Assembly: GCA_026413225.1 (NCBI GenBank)
Contig: CM048552.1
Span: 192,916,053 to 192,980,052 of the forward strand
DNA: 64,000 bases
Origin: Otis tarda
Lineage: Eukaryota; Chordata; Aves; Otidiformes; Otididae
Reading direction: 5' to 3'
Position numbers and translations under genes: made by a program. Below are positions 35,601 to 48,300 of this stretch, one piece after another. Numbering within the stretch: position 1 is the first letter of the stretch; each line of letters opens with the position of its first letter. The notes beneath the pieces were generated by a model. It did not search any database. It was not told the DNA's origin and saw only the letters and a program-made list of their open reading frames with translations.

Positions 35601-38600
35601 ATGAGTGCCAAGCAGGCAGCGCCTGGTTGCACATGGGGGATGCAAGCTGAGCCACTGCCTTCTCTTCTTGTGAAGGGAGTAGCGGACTCTCTCCACGTCA
35701 GAAGTGGACATCGCCTTTGGTAGGGAAAGCTTTAATTAGAACAATTCTCTGATAGAAACTGGATCTGTTCCTACCACATGTGGGTTTCTGTAGCCTTTGC
35801 TCTCACCAGTAGCAGAAATTATCAGCACCATAGGCAGGTCTTGGGCTTCTCCAGGTGGGAAACCAGAGGTTTTGGGCAGCTGGGGATTTTCCTGGTGCAG
35901 GAAATCCGCAGGTGGCAATGATCCAGTGTAATGGGCTCTGCGCCATCCCCGCTGCAGACACCCAGGAACATTACTGGGAGTTGCACCCAGTGTGATCCGT
36001 TTGCAGATACTCCAGTCTCACCACAGGTATGGAGCAAGGTGTGATGGGAAAGAGCTGAGACAGCTCCCAGGGGATCTGCCTGCGTTAATTCCCTTGTCAT
36101 TGCACACCTCCAGATCTGCTCCAGTCTGTGCACTGAGCTAGCTGCTAGAGGTCAGCTCAGCTCCTGCAAGAGAAGTGTCTTCATAGACCTTTCCAGCACT
36201 GATTTCACTTTCAGAACTAGTTTCTGTGGGGATTTTTTTTCCCCCAAATAGAATAATATAGCCATTAGGCAAAGGTGCCATTGGGGACCTCTTAAGGAGA
36301 TCTAAAGCAGAAGCTAGGGCTGCCTTGCTGGAAAGGGGATGCAAGAAGGTGCCATCCCCTCTCCTGACCAGACACGGGAGCGTAGGAGGTGCTGGTGAAT
36401 CCTTACCAACATGGAGCAGCCTCATGCGGAGCGGAGCAGCCCTTACATTGCTGTAAGTGATGTTAGGATCTGGCTTTATCCTCGGGCAACTACAGAATTT
36501 GAGGAAGTCGTGGCAGGGGGGGAATGATCAGAAAGCTGGCAGAAATTGTGTAATTGGCGTATCAAAGGCCTTTCTCCTTTCCTCCAGTCACATTTTAACA
36601 GTACTCTATTTTATTCTACGTGTCAGTAAACAACAAAATCATTACTGATAAAACTTGCCTTAAGCAACAAGACACATGTGAACAATAAAGCACTAAAAGC
36701 CACATTTTCAAAAGTGTGTGTGCAGAAATGTCTATTGTACAATGTATAAGCAGCATGTGGTCTGGATGTGGCAAGCAGCAACGGGAGAGGAAAAGGGGAA
36801 CAGATGGAACCTGTACATGAGTGACAAGAGCGGACGTAGGCTCAGATCGAGTTTTGTAGTATGCAGAGGCTGAGCTTTTGAAAAGCCTTAAATAATAACC
36901 ACATTTTAAGGAGGACTGCAGCAATGAGGCAGGCAGATAAGCATGCCGAACGGTGAAACTGCAGAGGACGCAGCAGTGGAGACAGTGATATATACAGAGC
37001 ATATGAAAAGTGTGGTCTGACACACCAGCCATGCGTACAATCAAAGGTGCGCACATTTTGGAAACATCAGCCTCCCTGAAACCTCAATGACTTAGCAATA
37101 AAGCATCAGGAAACGATAAGCTGGAGTCAGAAAGGTCTGAGAATTCCACACAGCTGAAATAAAGATTGAGCAAGAGGAATTAGCATCAAGAAATGAGATT
37201 CAGATGTTTAAATCTGATTGTCTGAACCAAGTCAATATAATGCACCATGTTTCACTTCAAAACGTTTGGATCGTGCAGCTGGGAAGCCCTTCCCATTGTT
37301 GTGAAATGCAGCAGCCCGCTGTATCTGAGAAGGCTGGGATAGATGTGTCCGCCTGGACACGAGCAGGCTATAAATGATGAACTGGGATTACAGCTTTTAC
37401 TGTCCCAGTCCAGTTTTACCAGTTCCCTGGGCCACTAGCAAAGAAAACAAGCCTGGCAGCAAGGCTGTATGGAGCTCCTACCTTCACATATTCTGGACTT
37501 GCCATCTCTCTCCATCCGTCTCCCTGTGGACTGAAAACGCTTGCTCTCTTTTTTCGACTGTGAAGTGCTCTGACAATCAGCATCCCTTGCTCTCTTACCT
37601 TCGGTATATTCACGTGAACACCTATTCAGCTGTCCAGCCTTTCCAAGGGGAATTATCATCTCTCCGTCCTTTCCATCAAGTCTAGTGTTAAAGTTCACAG
37701 CTTTAGAAAATTATATTTACAAACCCGCAACCATCTGAGATAATCACATTTTCACTCCTCTTCACACGTGCACAGGAGGCCTTTACTTGTACCCAGCACC
37801 ACAACCTCCTGTGTGCAACACTGCAAGTCTGCAAAACTTGCACACTTTCCGTGCTGAACTTCTTATTTGGGCAAATCTCAGGCGGTTTTGTATCAATTAC
37901 AGATACACTTGTTGCATAAGCTCCTTCAACCTAGCAAACTAATCCGAGGGTCCGAAAGTACCCACCTGAAAACCACACCTTTGTGGAGAATGAGAATCCC
38001 ATCGGTACCAGGGTTTTGCAGGCTGGCAACTCGTTTGGTTCGTGGCTTTGTTAAATTATACTGCTGGTGGGAGTGGCTCTTTCCTGGGATGAGATAACAC
38101 ACTCAGCAGTCCTTGGGCGAGAAACTAATTAACTGGAGACGAGTGTAGGTTCTGTAACAATACTCCTCCACGCACTATCGGCTCATGGTGACCATTTCTC
38201 GATTGCAGTGATGGTGTACAGAAAAATTACGACGATACAGATATTATGCTCTCATATCGTAGATCTTTTTCCCTGCTCTATTCACGTGTTTTCATGGCAG
38301 CTGGACATGTGTAATGCCGTTACAGGCCAAAACTCTCTCTCATAGATCTCTAGTGAAGCTAAGGACAAATGTGACACTGTGATTTAAGCTGCGAACAAAA
38401 CGGACCAGGGCGTGTTCTCTTGCCTGTCAGCAAGGGGCACAGCAGAGCTCTTACATATGGAAAACTCCCCTCCTGCCGCAACCCCCCAAAGCAAAAAGGG
38501 TGGCCAGCCTGGAGGAACAGTGTCTCAGGGAGTGCTCAGAGGCAAAGAAAGGACAGACCCGTGCCTGGGGACGCTCAAACCCAGGCCCAAGCTTGTCCCC

Positions 38601-40968
38601 CCTCCTGGGGCAGATACAGTCAGGACAAAGTAACTTCTTTCACAGTATCTCCAGCACTTGCAGATTTCAAAAGACTCCATGTAAAGTTCAGCATCTCCTG
38701 GCCCTTGAAGCTGAAGTGCATGGCCTGGGTTTTCTGCCCATGCTATGGGAAGTTGGTTGGGGTTTGCTTCATTGCTGACAGCTCTGAATTTCCATTTGTA
38801 GTTCCTTCCTGTTTCCTTTTCAGACATGCTTCATATCATACAGACCCAGAGAGGCTGCACGAATTTACCAAAATGGTGACAAGAGAGGACATTCCTTACT
38901 TACAACGAAGCTGTCCATGTACCTAATCACCACTGAGGCAGCAAAGGCAGACCTGGGCCAAGCACTCCCTGATATCCTGTCAGGTGCCTGCACCCACACC
39001 ATGCAGATAAGAAACTTGGTGCCGATGGCTGTGTGAACGTCAGGTTCAGAGCTCCTGTTTCTCCTGGAATGTCACTGAGCGTACTCAATACATCATTTTT
39101 TAAATTTAAAATTTGCAGCACTGCTGCTGCGTCATAGAGAGTTGGGTCATTTACTGCCAATGGTGAAAGGGACTGCATGCGTATTGAGCTGGCATACATC
39201 TGTGTCCCCAGCACAGGATGAGACCTCTAGGAGACATCACGTGGATATACATGAAACACATCCCTGATACAACCAGGCCTATTCCCACTTCAAACGTGGG
39301 CATGTGGGAAGGCGGGACTTGCTGCCTGGAGCCCATATCTGCCCACATGCCTGACAGTCCTGAAACCTCATAGCCATATGGCATCTGACTGTGTCTGGGG
39401 ACCTCCTAGCCCTATGGCACCCAACTGTACCTGGCAGAGAGCTGGTGGAGCCCACGGCACCGTCCCACCTTGCTGCAGCTGTGCACAAGAGTTTAGTTGT
39501 CTCCAGTAGCTCCTCTCACCCCACCCCACTAGCACAAAGAGTGAGTGGTGCCAATCACATTGCAGAGGAGCAGGAGATGAGGTATCTAAAACAAAAGAGG
39601 TATTTAAACCCCCTTTGCTTCCCCCTTGCACCCCCATATTGCACCTGCCATTAGAATGACCAAAATTATCTAGTGATGTCACTCATCAGCCATAGAAAAG
39701 CTCAAACCAGGCAAGTTCCCTGTGGAAATCACCGGAGGAAACAGGCTTGTCTCAATGCTTAGAAGAACATCCCTGACTGATTAGTTCTCTCCCAGCCCTG
39801 TGATTCACTCCCCACTCAGCACTGGCAAGCCGCATTTCATGTCCCTTGGGATAAAAATCACGTTAATCTTTGCTCGGGTCCAGGAAGGCTCTGATGTGTG
39901 TTGGAATGTCTCTGGCTTGTTACAATTAAAATTATTCCTAATTTCATGGGGGAGGTATTGCCTTTTTCTAGAGAGCTTTAATGAGGTCCACCCAAACCAC
40001 AGGAGTCACAGCACAAAGAAATCAATAAATACCTTGGCATGGTGCTTTCCTTGCCTAAATTTGCATCAAGCTTGTTTACAGCCAGCAGGCCAGGAGAAAA
40101 GGGTCATTTATAATATGCACCGTGGCATTGCTCGCCTGAATTTTAGGAGTCAGCAACTTTGATAAATTCTTGAGGCAGCTTGCAGACACAGTTAAGAATG
40201 TGCCTTCCGCCTACCGCAGGAAGCCGGCCACTGTATCAAAGATCAAAGTTGCTCACACCAACGCAGGAAGGTTATATACAAGCAAAAAGGAACTACAAAT
40301 GCTTGTATTTTGATGCAGGGTTTTGCCGTCGTGCACATATTGGTCTCTAAATTTGACCATAAACCGCTTGAATCAATTCAGAAAAAAAAAACCCACTTGC
40401 TGCAGCGCCACTCAGATTACTCACAGGCTAATCCTCCTGTTGCAGAGACGAGATACTCTGCTATCAAGATGTTTGATATGACTTTGAAAAGATGGGTTTA
40501 TTGAAAATCCTATTAGAGACTTATTTAGAGGGTGTAATGACGGTAAGTGGCTGTGCTTTAAACAGGCTAACAAAAGAGTACATCATCTGAAACAAGCATA
40601 TATCGCAGAGAAGTCATTTCGCTCTGTCACACATAGAGCATCTGCAGAACAGGCAAAGGTTTATCAGGAACCGCAGCTCATCGAATCAGTTAATTAGTTC
40701 ACGGAAATAAACTAAGAGAAGGCTTTTTATACATCTCCAAAAAAGCACAAAGGCAGATGGGACCTGAAACCAAGCCTCCCTGGGATAAACCATAGCTAGG
40801 GATTAGTGAAAAGAAACTTTTGCTCTGCTCAGGCAGTTTTGATGCAACCTTGCTGCTGCTGGAGTCACACACGCAGCTGCTGAAGGACTGCCACGGGAAA
40901 GACCGGCAGGGGAAGGCAGCCGAGTGTGTCTCCCCTCTTCTCCTCTCTCCTCCCCTCCACTACAGGAC

Positions 40969-41071
40969 AAGAAATCTGAGAAAAGACAAATAAGCCAGAT
41001 TTTTAAATTGTTTCAGTGGCAGGAAATCAGAGAAAAGAAAATAAACCAGATTATTAAATTATTTCTGTGGC
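40969..41071. repeat. Diverged tandem duplication, unit about 52 bp
   Basis: Copy 1 (40969-41020) contains gaaatctgagaaaagacaaa, then ccagatttttaaattg and ttcagtggc. Copy 2 (41021-41071) contains gaaatcagagaaaagaaaat, then ccagattattaaatta and ttctgtggc. Roughly 80% or more of positions agree, so this duplication is older than the perfect ones at 3.25 and 22.3 kb. Confidence 0.88.
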
Positions 41072-41834
41072 TCTAGCAAGCTCTTGCACACAAACAGGAT
41101 TCACAAGCATTTTGGATTGATTTCCTTTCATTTCTGGTCATTCTGCACCCCTGCTCTGTTCTGGTTTAGTATTCTTCAGCTCCCTGTACAAACAGGATCT
41201 TTCCTCAACAATGTTCTGCCACATCATCTTCCTTCCTTTGTATACAGGCTGATGCTGCGTGTTACACACCACGCGGCTTCCGAAGGCACCTCGTTTCTCA
41301 ACGCTAGCAAAAACAGGAACCAAAAGCAAAGCAGCAATAAAACACTAAATTCTCGCCGTAGTTTAAAACTGAACCCTTGAGAGTTTCCGATTCAAGATGA
41401 CTTTTCAGTTAACGGATTTTTCTCTAGCTTAGCGTGTTATGTGCAAATGAAGCACTGGTACTTTTTATCAGATTCAAATGCCGCTCCGGTGAGGTCTGCA
41501 ACACTGACCCAGGCTTTTCCTCCTTTTTCTTTTTTTTTGGTGTTGAAAAGTGAAGTCAGCTGAGCAAAGTGCACATTGCTTCACCGTTCACCTCTTTTCT
41601 CCTGTCTTGTAAGGGTCGCTGTCTGATTTTTGCTCCGGGGAGATTAGATAGCATGTCTTCAGGGAGAAGAGAAAAACCACAGTGCGCACTGCACATTGCA
41701 CAAACGCTCTTGTTATTCTGAGGCCTGAAGAAAGGAGGAAGGAAGCTTGAGGCTGGTGGTTTGGCAGGTGTGGGGCCTTTTTTACACAGACAACTGTTTT
41801 AAGTGGTAGCTCTGGGCTTGGGGATGAGCAGGGA

Positions 41835-42122
41835 ACGCCGGTCACCCCCATCCCTTCTCTGTGTCATGACACAAGGGGTTTTGGGATCCCGAAGAAGCGG
41901 TGTCACCCACTTGCTCAAGCGGTGCTTCGGGATTCCGCTCTCTCGTATCTGTGGGGGAGAGCTGCAAAGCGAGACGACTCCTTCCCGCAAACCGGCAACT
42001 GGGTAACGTGGCTGCTCCTCCACCACTGCAGACAGAGGTGCTGTTGCTGCCACACCAGCACGCACGAAATGGATGGGGGAAAGAGTACAAAATGGGTGAA
42101 TGACAACAGATACGCTAAGCTC
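41835..42122. other. CpG-richer patch with a short inverted repeat
   Basis: I count about 17 CpG dinucleotides in about 290 bases, well above the surrounding sequence. An inverted repeat pairs gggatcccgaag (41883-41894) with cttcgggattcc (41925-41936), 11 of 12 positions, around a 30-base loop. Overlapping open frames exist on both strands, as expected in GC-rich DNA. It could be a small unmethylated regulatory element or simply a locally GC-rich segment. Confidence 0.35.
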
Positions 42123-44260
42123 GATGCAGAGACCTGATGAAAATGGTTTGGATGCTACCACATACACCACATCAAAATGAACTTTTCTAATCCCACTAGA
42201 TTATTTCTAGCAGTTTGGGTAACGCTGCTTGTGATCCCATTACAGTTCTGAATGAACTGCTTCCTTCGGCTGGATGCTGTGGCCTTGCACTGGGAATTCA
42301 TTAGTGTTTATTGGTTGATTACCTACAGACTAACATATCTGGGATCCCCATCTTCTGAACAATCTGCAGTTTTTAGGCTGGATCCTGCTCTGCTAAAACA
42401 CACGTGTTGGGAGGAAAAAGGGGTTTGCATAATATCCTCCCCAGCGGGGATTCTCTGGAGCAAGTTAAGTGTTGAGCCACATTGTTATTTTAAATGACAA
42501 GAAGTTCTTTCTCCTGTAGTGCACTGCTGACTTTAATGAATATTTAGCAACTTAATTATCTTAAAGACTGCTACCGCTCTGTTACAGATTGCTGAAACTG
42601 GTCAGTGAATTCAGAAGTTACTGGGAGAAGGGCAGATATGCAGAAAAGCACAGACTGAGACATGTATACAGCTGCCCCTGCGATCACAGACCCTAATTTC
42701 CATAAGAAATCAAACTGAAGCCATTTGGAGGTGAAGGACTGTGGTTAATCCCTCCCAACACACTCATTAATACATCCAAAATGCATCTCTGTGTCCACTG
42801 ACAAGGAGAGTCAGTCAAGTACAGCCTTAGGCTGGGGAAGAGCGGAGCTACAGTCTACTGAGATGGGCTTCATGGGGACTGCTGGGCGTTACGGCTTCTT
42901 TGCAGGTTTTAAACCACTGACGTGCCTTTGTACAGAGCTGAGCAAGGCAGGTGACGTGGTGAGAGAACACAGCTCCTGTCTTTGCAAAGGACAGAAGAAA
43001 ATCCGCTGAAGTCCATACCAGAATGGGCAAAATCCTGGCAAAATGAAGGGCTAGGCAGCATTTTGCCGTTCTCAGAAGGGAAGACAGAATTTCTGACATG
43101 AAGCATCCTCAGCCATGCCTAACATGGTCTCTAAAGCCACCATGGCATTTGTGTTGGTGACCTGTGAGGAGCACTGCTGCAGTGCTCACAGACATCTCAT
43201 AAACTTTGGAGCTGGAATCCAAAATAATTTTTTTTTTTGTTCTGAGGATTAAAAAAAAAACTTAAAAAAGAAAGCCACATGAGCAAGCCTGGTGTTCTAG
43301 CTTTGTAGCTTTGGTATCTTAATTTTCATTTTTTTTTTTTTTCTTTCTATCTGACAAATACCAGCATGACAGCAAACATAACCTTCCCAGTTCACGTGGC
43401 AGCACAGCTTAACTGTACCGGTAAGTGGTGAATAGATGCCTTGCTCTAGCGTGGCCCTAAATTGTACCATTAACATATGGTTATAGTCAGAGAACACATT
43501 CGGTAGGAAATGGCACCTTGTTACTTCCCAGATTATCTGCTCCCTATGGGGTAAATATTCTACACATCATGCAGGGTTTTAGCAGCAACATTCCTATTAA
43601 ATGGGATTTGAGTGCGGGTAAATCCAAGTGGGCAGTGCTGGGACGTTACACCTATAAATCTTCTGTGTCTTACGCTCTCTGCTTTATTCGCTGACAAAAG
43701 ACAAGTGTTTGCTGCCTTTGTAAGGTTCATAAAGCACAAAGGGAGGGTGTGTGCTCAGCATTGCTTCCTGTAGCACTGGCTGCAGCTACTGTGCGACGGC
43801 CCGAAGCAGGAAGGACTCGGAGGGATTCCTCAGCTCCCTGGCTCAGGCTGCAGCCTTACCAGTGGGAGGAATCTGGCTTTCGAGTTGAAGGAGTCCTGTT
43901 CACTTCTGCACCACAGTTACACAGTGATAAAGTTTCTCTTGTAACAGCAACTACCTTTAGCAGGAAGTATTTTAAGCAACAGCTACCTTACAGGCTCCTT
44001 GAAGCTTATTGAACATGTATTAAGCAATTTTTCTGTAAACTTTGTCTTTTGCTTGTATCTATCTCATCATAGTAGTGGTCAGTAAGTGCGCCAGTTTACA
44101 TCACAACAAAGGCTGGGAAAGACCCTTTCCTGAGGATAGCTACCTTAAAAACTGGAGGTTGAAAAAAATATGCCTGCTCTCCAGTAGGTATTGTTTCATG
44201 GCTTAATACGATAAATGTAACCTACGTGTGCAGGAGATGTCAGGCAGTGTTCTTTGTTAC

Positions 44261-44277
44261 TTCACTAGATGGCGCGT
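44261..44277 (+). promoter_or_regulatory. Strong CTCF-like motif
   Basis: The string ttcactagatggcgcgt closely matches the vertebrate CTCF core (of the form CCACTAGATGGCGC), differing mainly at the first C. CTCF is a zinc-finger chromatin insulator and loop-anchor protein, and orientation matters for loop formation; this site reads on the plus strand. The flanks are GC-rich (cgtggccgggcctgg). The call is by motif only. Confidence 0.5.
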
Positions 44278-44504
44278 GGCCGGGCCTGGTATGGGGGAGA
44301 GAAGGGAGAAGAATTAATTAAGCGTGTAACTGGCTCCGTGGCGCTCCCGCCTCTGATGTGCCTTTAACAATGTGGATCTACGAGTGAACGTTTCAAGGGT
44401 AAGAACTGAATTTCCAGGATCAGGGATAGGATGCCCAGCTGAAAACAGTTTCATTTTCTAAAAGAGGAAAGTTTTGCCTGAAGAGTACCTTTAAACCAGC
44501 AGTG

Positions 44505-44680
44505 GGGCAAGACTGGTGGAAAAGAGGTTTATTAGACCAACCTATTTCCTGGAGAAAATATGCTTTCAGAGACACAAGTTCTTCAAATCTGAAACATGCC
44601 TGAAGAAGGGCTTGTGTCTGCAAGGGTGCCTGCTTTCTACACCACAGTCAGCTGCTCTAGTAAAAGGCCTTATCTCTTCC
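44505..44680. repeat. Ancient foldback-type amniote repeat
   Basis: The left part has tttattagaccaac (44528-44541), then ctttcagagacacaagttct. The right part, after ctgaagaagggcttgtgtct, has gtaaaaggccttatct. The right part is an imperfect reverse complement of the left (shared agacacaag arm, ttattaga versus ttactaga), so the insertion can fold back on itself. It resembles an old repeat known to me from turtles, crocodilians and birds with an atcttttattggaccaac end and a gacaagctttcgagc block. I cannot name the family. A second copy starts at 52806. Confidence 0.5.
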
Positions 44681-45061
44681 TATAAATTCTGCCTTGCTCA
44701 TAGCCTGACACCATCACCGCTGCAACACTACTGCAACAACGTCCAAAACTTTGTGTTGCTCTTCAGAAGGCAAGCTGTAAGGTTAATTTGTGTTCTCACT
44801 TTCCCTGGTGTAAACCACAGCACAGATGTCCTCTTTTGTTCTTCTATTAACTATTTATGCCTCCCTCTTCGGAGGAGAACAAGACCCAGCTCTGCCCTGA
44901 GGCATTTACTCTCATGGGATAACATTAAATCACCTTTGCTTGGCGTTCGAAGTGCAGGTGCAGTAAGAATCTGCTCCTTTCTTGCTTGGGAAAATGGGCA
45001 TTAACTCTTGAAGGTCTCAGCCATGAATTGCAGAAGTACATGGATCCATGAGAGATGGTAC

Positions 45062-45183
45062 CGGTTCCCTAGCAGGCACACCAACAGCGGAGCTGGCCAC
45101 GCGGAGGTTTGGAAGGGGTTTGGGCGGCTGGCTGGCAGCGAGCACGCCAGCTCCCTCGGCAGCTCGGGGGCCGAGCGAATGCG
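45062..45183. other. Short CpG cluster
   Basis: About 12 CpG dinucleotides fall within 122 bases, in sequence such as gctcgggggccgagcgaatg. It is far shorter than a classical CpG island. It lies about 0.8 kb from the CTCF-like site and could be part of a small regulatory element; there is no TATA box or open reading frame that would make it a promoter. Confidence 0.35.
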
Positions 45184-45317
45184 CAGTTTCACAACCAGCC
45201 TAAGCTGACCTACAGCTGGGCTCCTGCCAAAAGGCAGCTCTCTCCCCTCTGCTGACACTTGTGCTCCTTTGGCTGGAGGGTCAGCAGTGCTGCGGGCTGA
45301 TTGGTCTCAGTACAATC

Positions 45318-45363
45318 CTCCTCTCCTCTCCTGTCCTTCTTTTTTTTTTTTTTTCCCTTTTTG
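45318..45363 (+). repeat. Pyrimidine tract with T15 run
   Basis: An almost pure C/T stretch (one G) that ends in a 15-base T run at 45340-45354. It is a low-complexity tract and not a recognisable retroposon tail. Confidence 0.8.
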
Positions 45364-48300
45364 GTAAGGTTAATTTTCAGTCGACTCAGTTTGCTGCACT
45401 GGCTGGCCAAGTGGCTGGGTGGATGCTGGGGCTGGCAGGAGGAGATGGTGGAGGGGTGCTGAGATGGAAATGCCAGACTGGCCTTCCTGACAGCAGTGTG
45501 GACTCAGCTGGCAGGGGTCAATGAGGGCTGTGCACCCACAGTGGGCTTCTGCCATAAACCTCCCCAAATACCATGGGGGTTCAGGGCAGGTAGCCACCTT
45601 GGGATGGGATGCAAACATTCCTCTGCTCCTTTGAACAGAGAGAAAAGAGGTTTAACAACCATCTGTTGAAGAATGGTGCCATGAGGAAAACACAACTGAT
45701 ACACATGCAAGTGAGGGGTTTTCCTGTGGTATTTAGGCCTGAGGTGTTTACTATTTTACTATCCAGCTATGCATCCAACCTTCAAATGTGTTCAGTGCAA
45801 CACATGCAGTAGATTTAACACCTGCTGCACCATGGTTATATCCGCAACAGCAGCTTATACCCTGGCTACCGGCCATCAGTACCACAACATGGGCAACGCT
45901 CTCTCTAGGGAACAAGATGATGCCCAAAATGAAGTGGCTTCCCTTGTTGTTTATGGCTGATGGCTGTTCCTGATGGGAGAGTGTATTTGTGGTAGGTGCC
46001 TGGCTTGGAGAAGGGCATCTGGTGAAGTGCCAGTGCTGCAGTTGCATGGAGAGTTGTGGAGAAGAGGACCTAGTGCTCACACTGTGATACGGGAAAACAG
46101 GGGCAAACACTGGCACCTGGCTGAACGAGAGGCCCCTCGGCATTCCCTGAAGTGAGAGCTCATTCCTCCCTTGTGTATCAGGTTTGTGCGGCCACTGTCA
46201 GTAAGACAAGTAAGACACAGTAAGACAAGTTCTGCCAGGGTTAACCCACAGCAGCTTCTCCACTAACCTTCCCCTGAAGCAAAGGAGGAGACAAGATGTT
46301 AACTTGGCAGAGGAAAATCAAGGTCATAGGATGGCTTATAATCAGCTCTGTAGGAAAGGCAGGTCGCTACCTAACTTTCTTCTTCTGTATTTCCCTGAAA
46401 TGTACCTCCGTGTCTTTGATCAGCTCACTTAGCTACCTTGGCCTCCAAGTGCAGTTGTCTCAGCAAACTCATTTGGTTCCCATTTCCCCATAGCATCACT
46501 CAGATTTAGTAAGTTGAAACATCTGGACAAACCCAGAAAAAGCTGCAAGTTATGTCCTTACTGTATCTATTCCAAATACTCTATGCTTTGAAAATCACTG
46601 TACTTACAACACCTAGCCACCAGTTTCCTCTCAGCCCAGGCTCCTGGTTCCAGGTCCTGTTCTGCTGTTCTTTTGCTTGGTCATTATTGGGCTCCCAGGG
46701 TTTAAACCTGTCTTACTGTCAGTATTATTTTGTTTGAATTCCAAAATTGTTCCTATACTTCTCTCCCTCTAGTAAACTTACAGCAATGAGTAAAGATCCC
46801 ATTAAGAAAGAACTGTTTGGGCTATAGAGAAATGCTGCCAACTACTGTAACAGGAAAACATTACAGCTCCCTTTTGCCCCAAAATAACGTTCTATTGCCG
46901 TGGGTAAATAGCTATTCAAGTTCTGGTGGGAGCAATAATCACGGCTCTCTTTTTCTCCAAAGGGAGAGTGTAGTCCTCTGTCCCAGAAAGCAGCTCATTT
47001 CCACAAGGCATGGCCAGATGGCATCGGCCTCTGCCCAGGAGTGGGGAGAGCAGAGGACGAGGAGACCAGCAGAGAGGAAGCTGAGGGGGACTTTCCAAGG
47101 AAGTTCCTCCTGCAAGAGGATCACATGCCAGAAGCTAAAAAAGCGTTCCTCACCAGAATGGCACTCAAAGGACTTCGCCTGGGCTCCTCTCCACCCAGGA
47201 AGGGATCTTACTTGGTTTCTTCTCCCCCTGCTCTGTGCCCTGGCAACTGTAATTCTGAAAGCAAGTCTGTCCATGTAGATGTCTGCAGAGAGACAGATGG
47301 TGTCTGGAGATCCAAAGACTTGGTTTATGTTTCATGTGGTGCCATCTCCTTTCTGCGTCTTGAGTCAAGTCCCCTTGCCTCTGCCATCTCCTTGCCTACG
47401 CTTATTGTGTCTGCTGCTCAGGAATGTCACAGGGCCCTGGGACATTCACTGTGTTTTCAGCTTGTTTTTACGTCGCTGCATATTGCAGATTTGGGCTAAT
47501 CTGAGAATATCAAAGGTGTAGCCACAAGCAGAGTTCATGGAAGGCTCTGACCTTTCTATAGGTACGCATCATGTTTAATGCAATATAGCCCACATCCTTA
47601 GTGCTTCCAAAGGCCACGAAACTGTCAGAAAAACCACTCGTAGATCATGACAACAGCATGAACGAGCGGGTTACATAACTGACAAGCTAGTCACATCTTG
47701 GTAGGCATAAAAACATTTTCTTGTCACCTAGCAATATGACAATGGATTTATACCTACTTCTTTCAAGTCTTGCTGCAAAACATGCTTTGTCTGTGGATGC
47801 TCTTCCAGCAACAAAGTGTGTACTGTAGAAGGGCACGTGGCTCGGGATTCCTACCATGAGGTCCCGACTCTGAGGGGGCAGATTGCCACTGTCAGCAACA
47901 CAACTCCTTTAAGGTATATCCACTTCCCTTCACAGCCCTGGCTGCGCATTCCCACGTACCGCTGAACCCGACCTCCACCGTGCTTTCTCTTCTGCATCCG
48001 TTTAGCAAAGCGTCAGGATCTCTAGCACAGAGCAGGTTAACCAGTCCAGGATGGGTGTATCTGAGCAAGTTCTCAGCACCGCGAGGTGCTGTGCAGCGTG
48101 CAGTGCTCCTCATCACTGACACAGCAGTGGCTGGGGAGCATTTTCACGCCAGTCCTGGGCATAAGGTCTGATTCCTCCACTACTGCAGACGTGACTGCAT
48201 CTACACTAGGTCTTTTGGACATATAGAAAATGTCTATCATGTTCCTAGCAGACACTGCTGAAGCAGGAAATGCCTTAAATATCTATCTGGCCTTGCACCA

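Larger units (their letters stand above)
27469..44260. other. Transposon-poor non-coding DNA, about 17 kb
   Basis: I recognise no CR1, LTR or other interspersed repeat and no coding exon here. Contents noted: a 20-bp tandem duplication at 27988-28027; a 42-base purine tract at 29585-29626; a near-duplicate of ttgcaaggggaagagat at 33048-33064 and 33074-33089; a 52-bp diverged tandem duplication at 40969-41071; and a CpG-richer patch at 41835-42122. Open frames up to 168 codons (for example 38420-38926) have no domain, conserved block or splice-bounded pattern that I can defend. Confidence 0.5.

Noticed and set aside
38420..38926. 168-codon plus-strand open frame
   Set aside because: Cysteine- and proline-rich but with no family motif, and three overlapping frames are also open. 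Treated as chance in GC-rich DNA.
46817..47499. Two overlapping plus-strand open frames of about 150 codons
   Set aside because: They lie in different frames over the same DNA, with no recognised motif; at most one could be real and nothing favours either.
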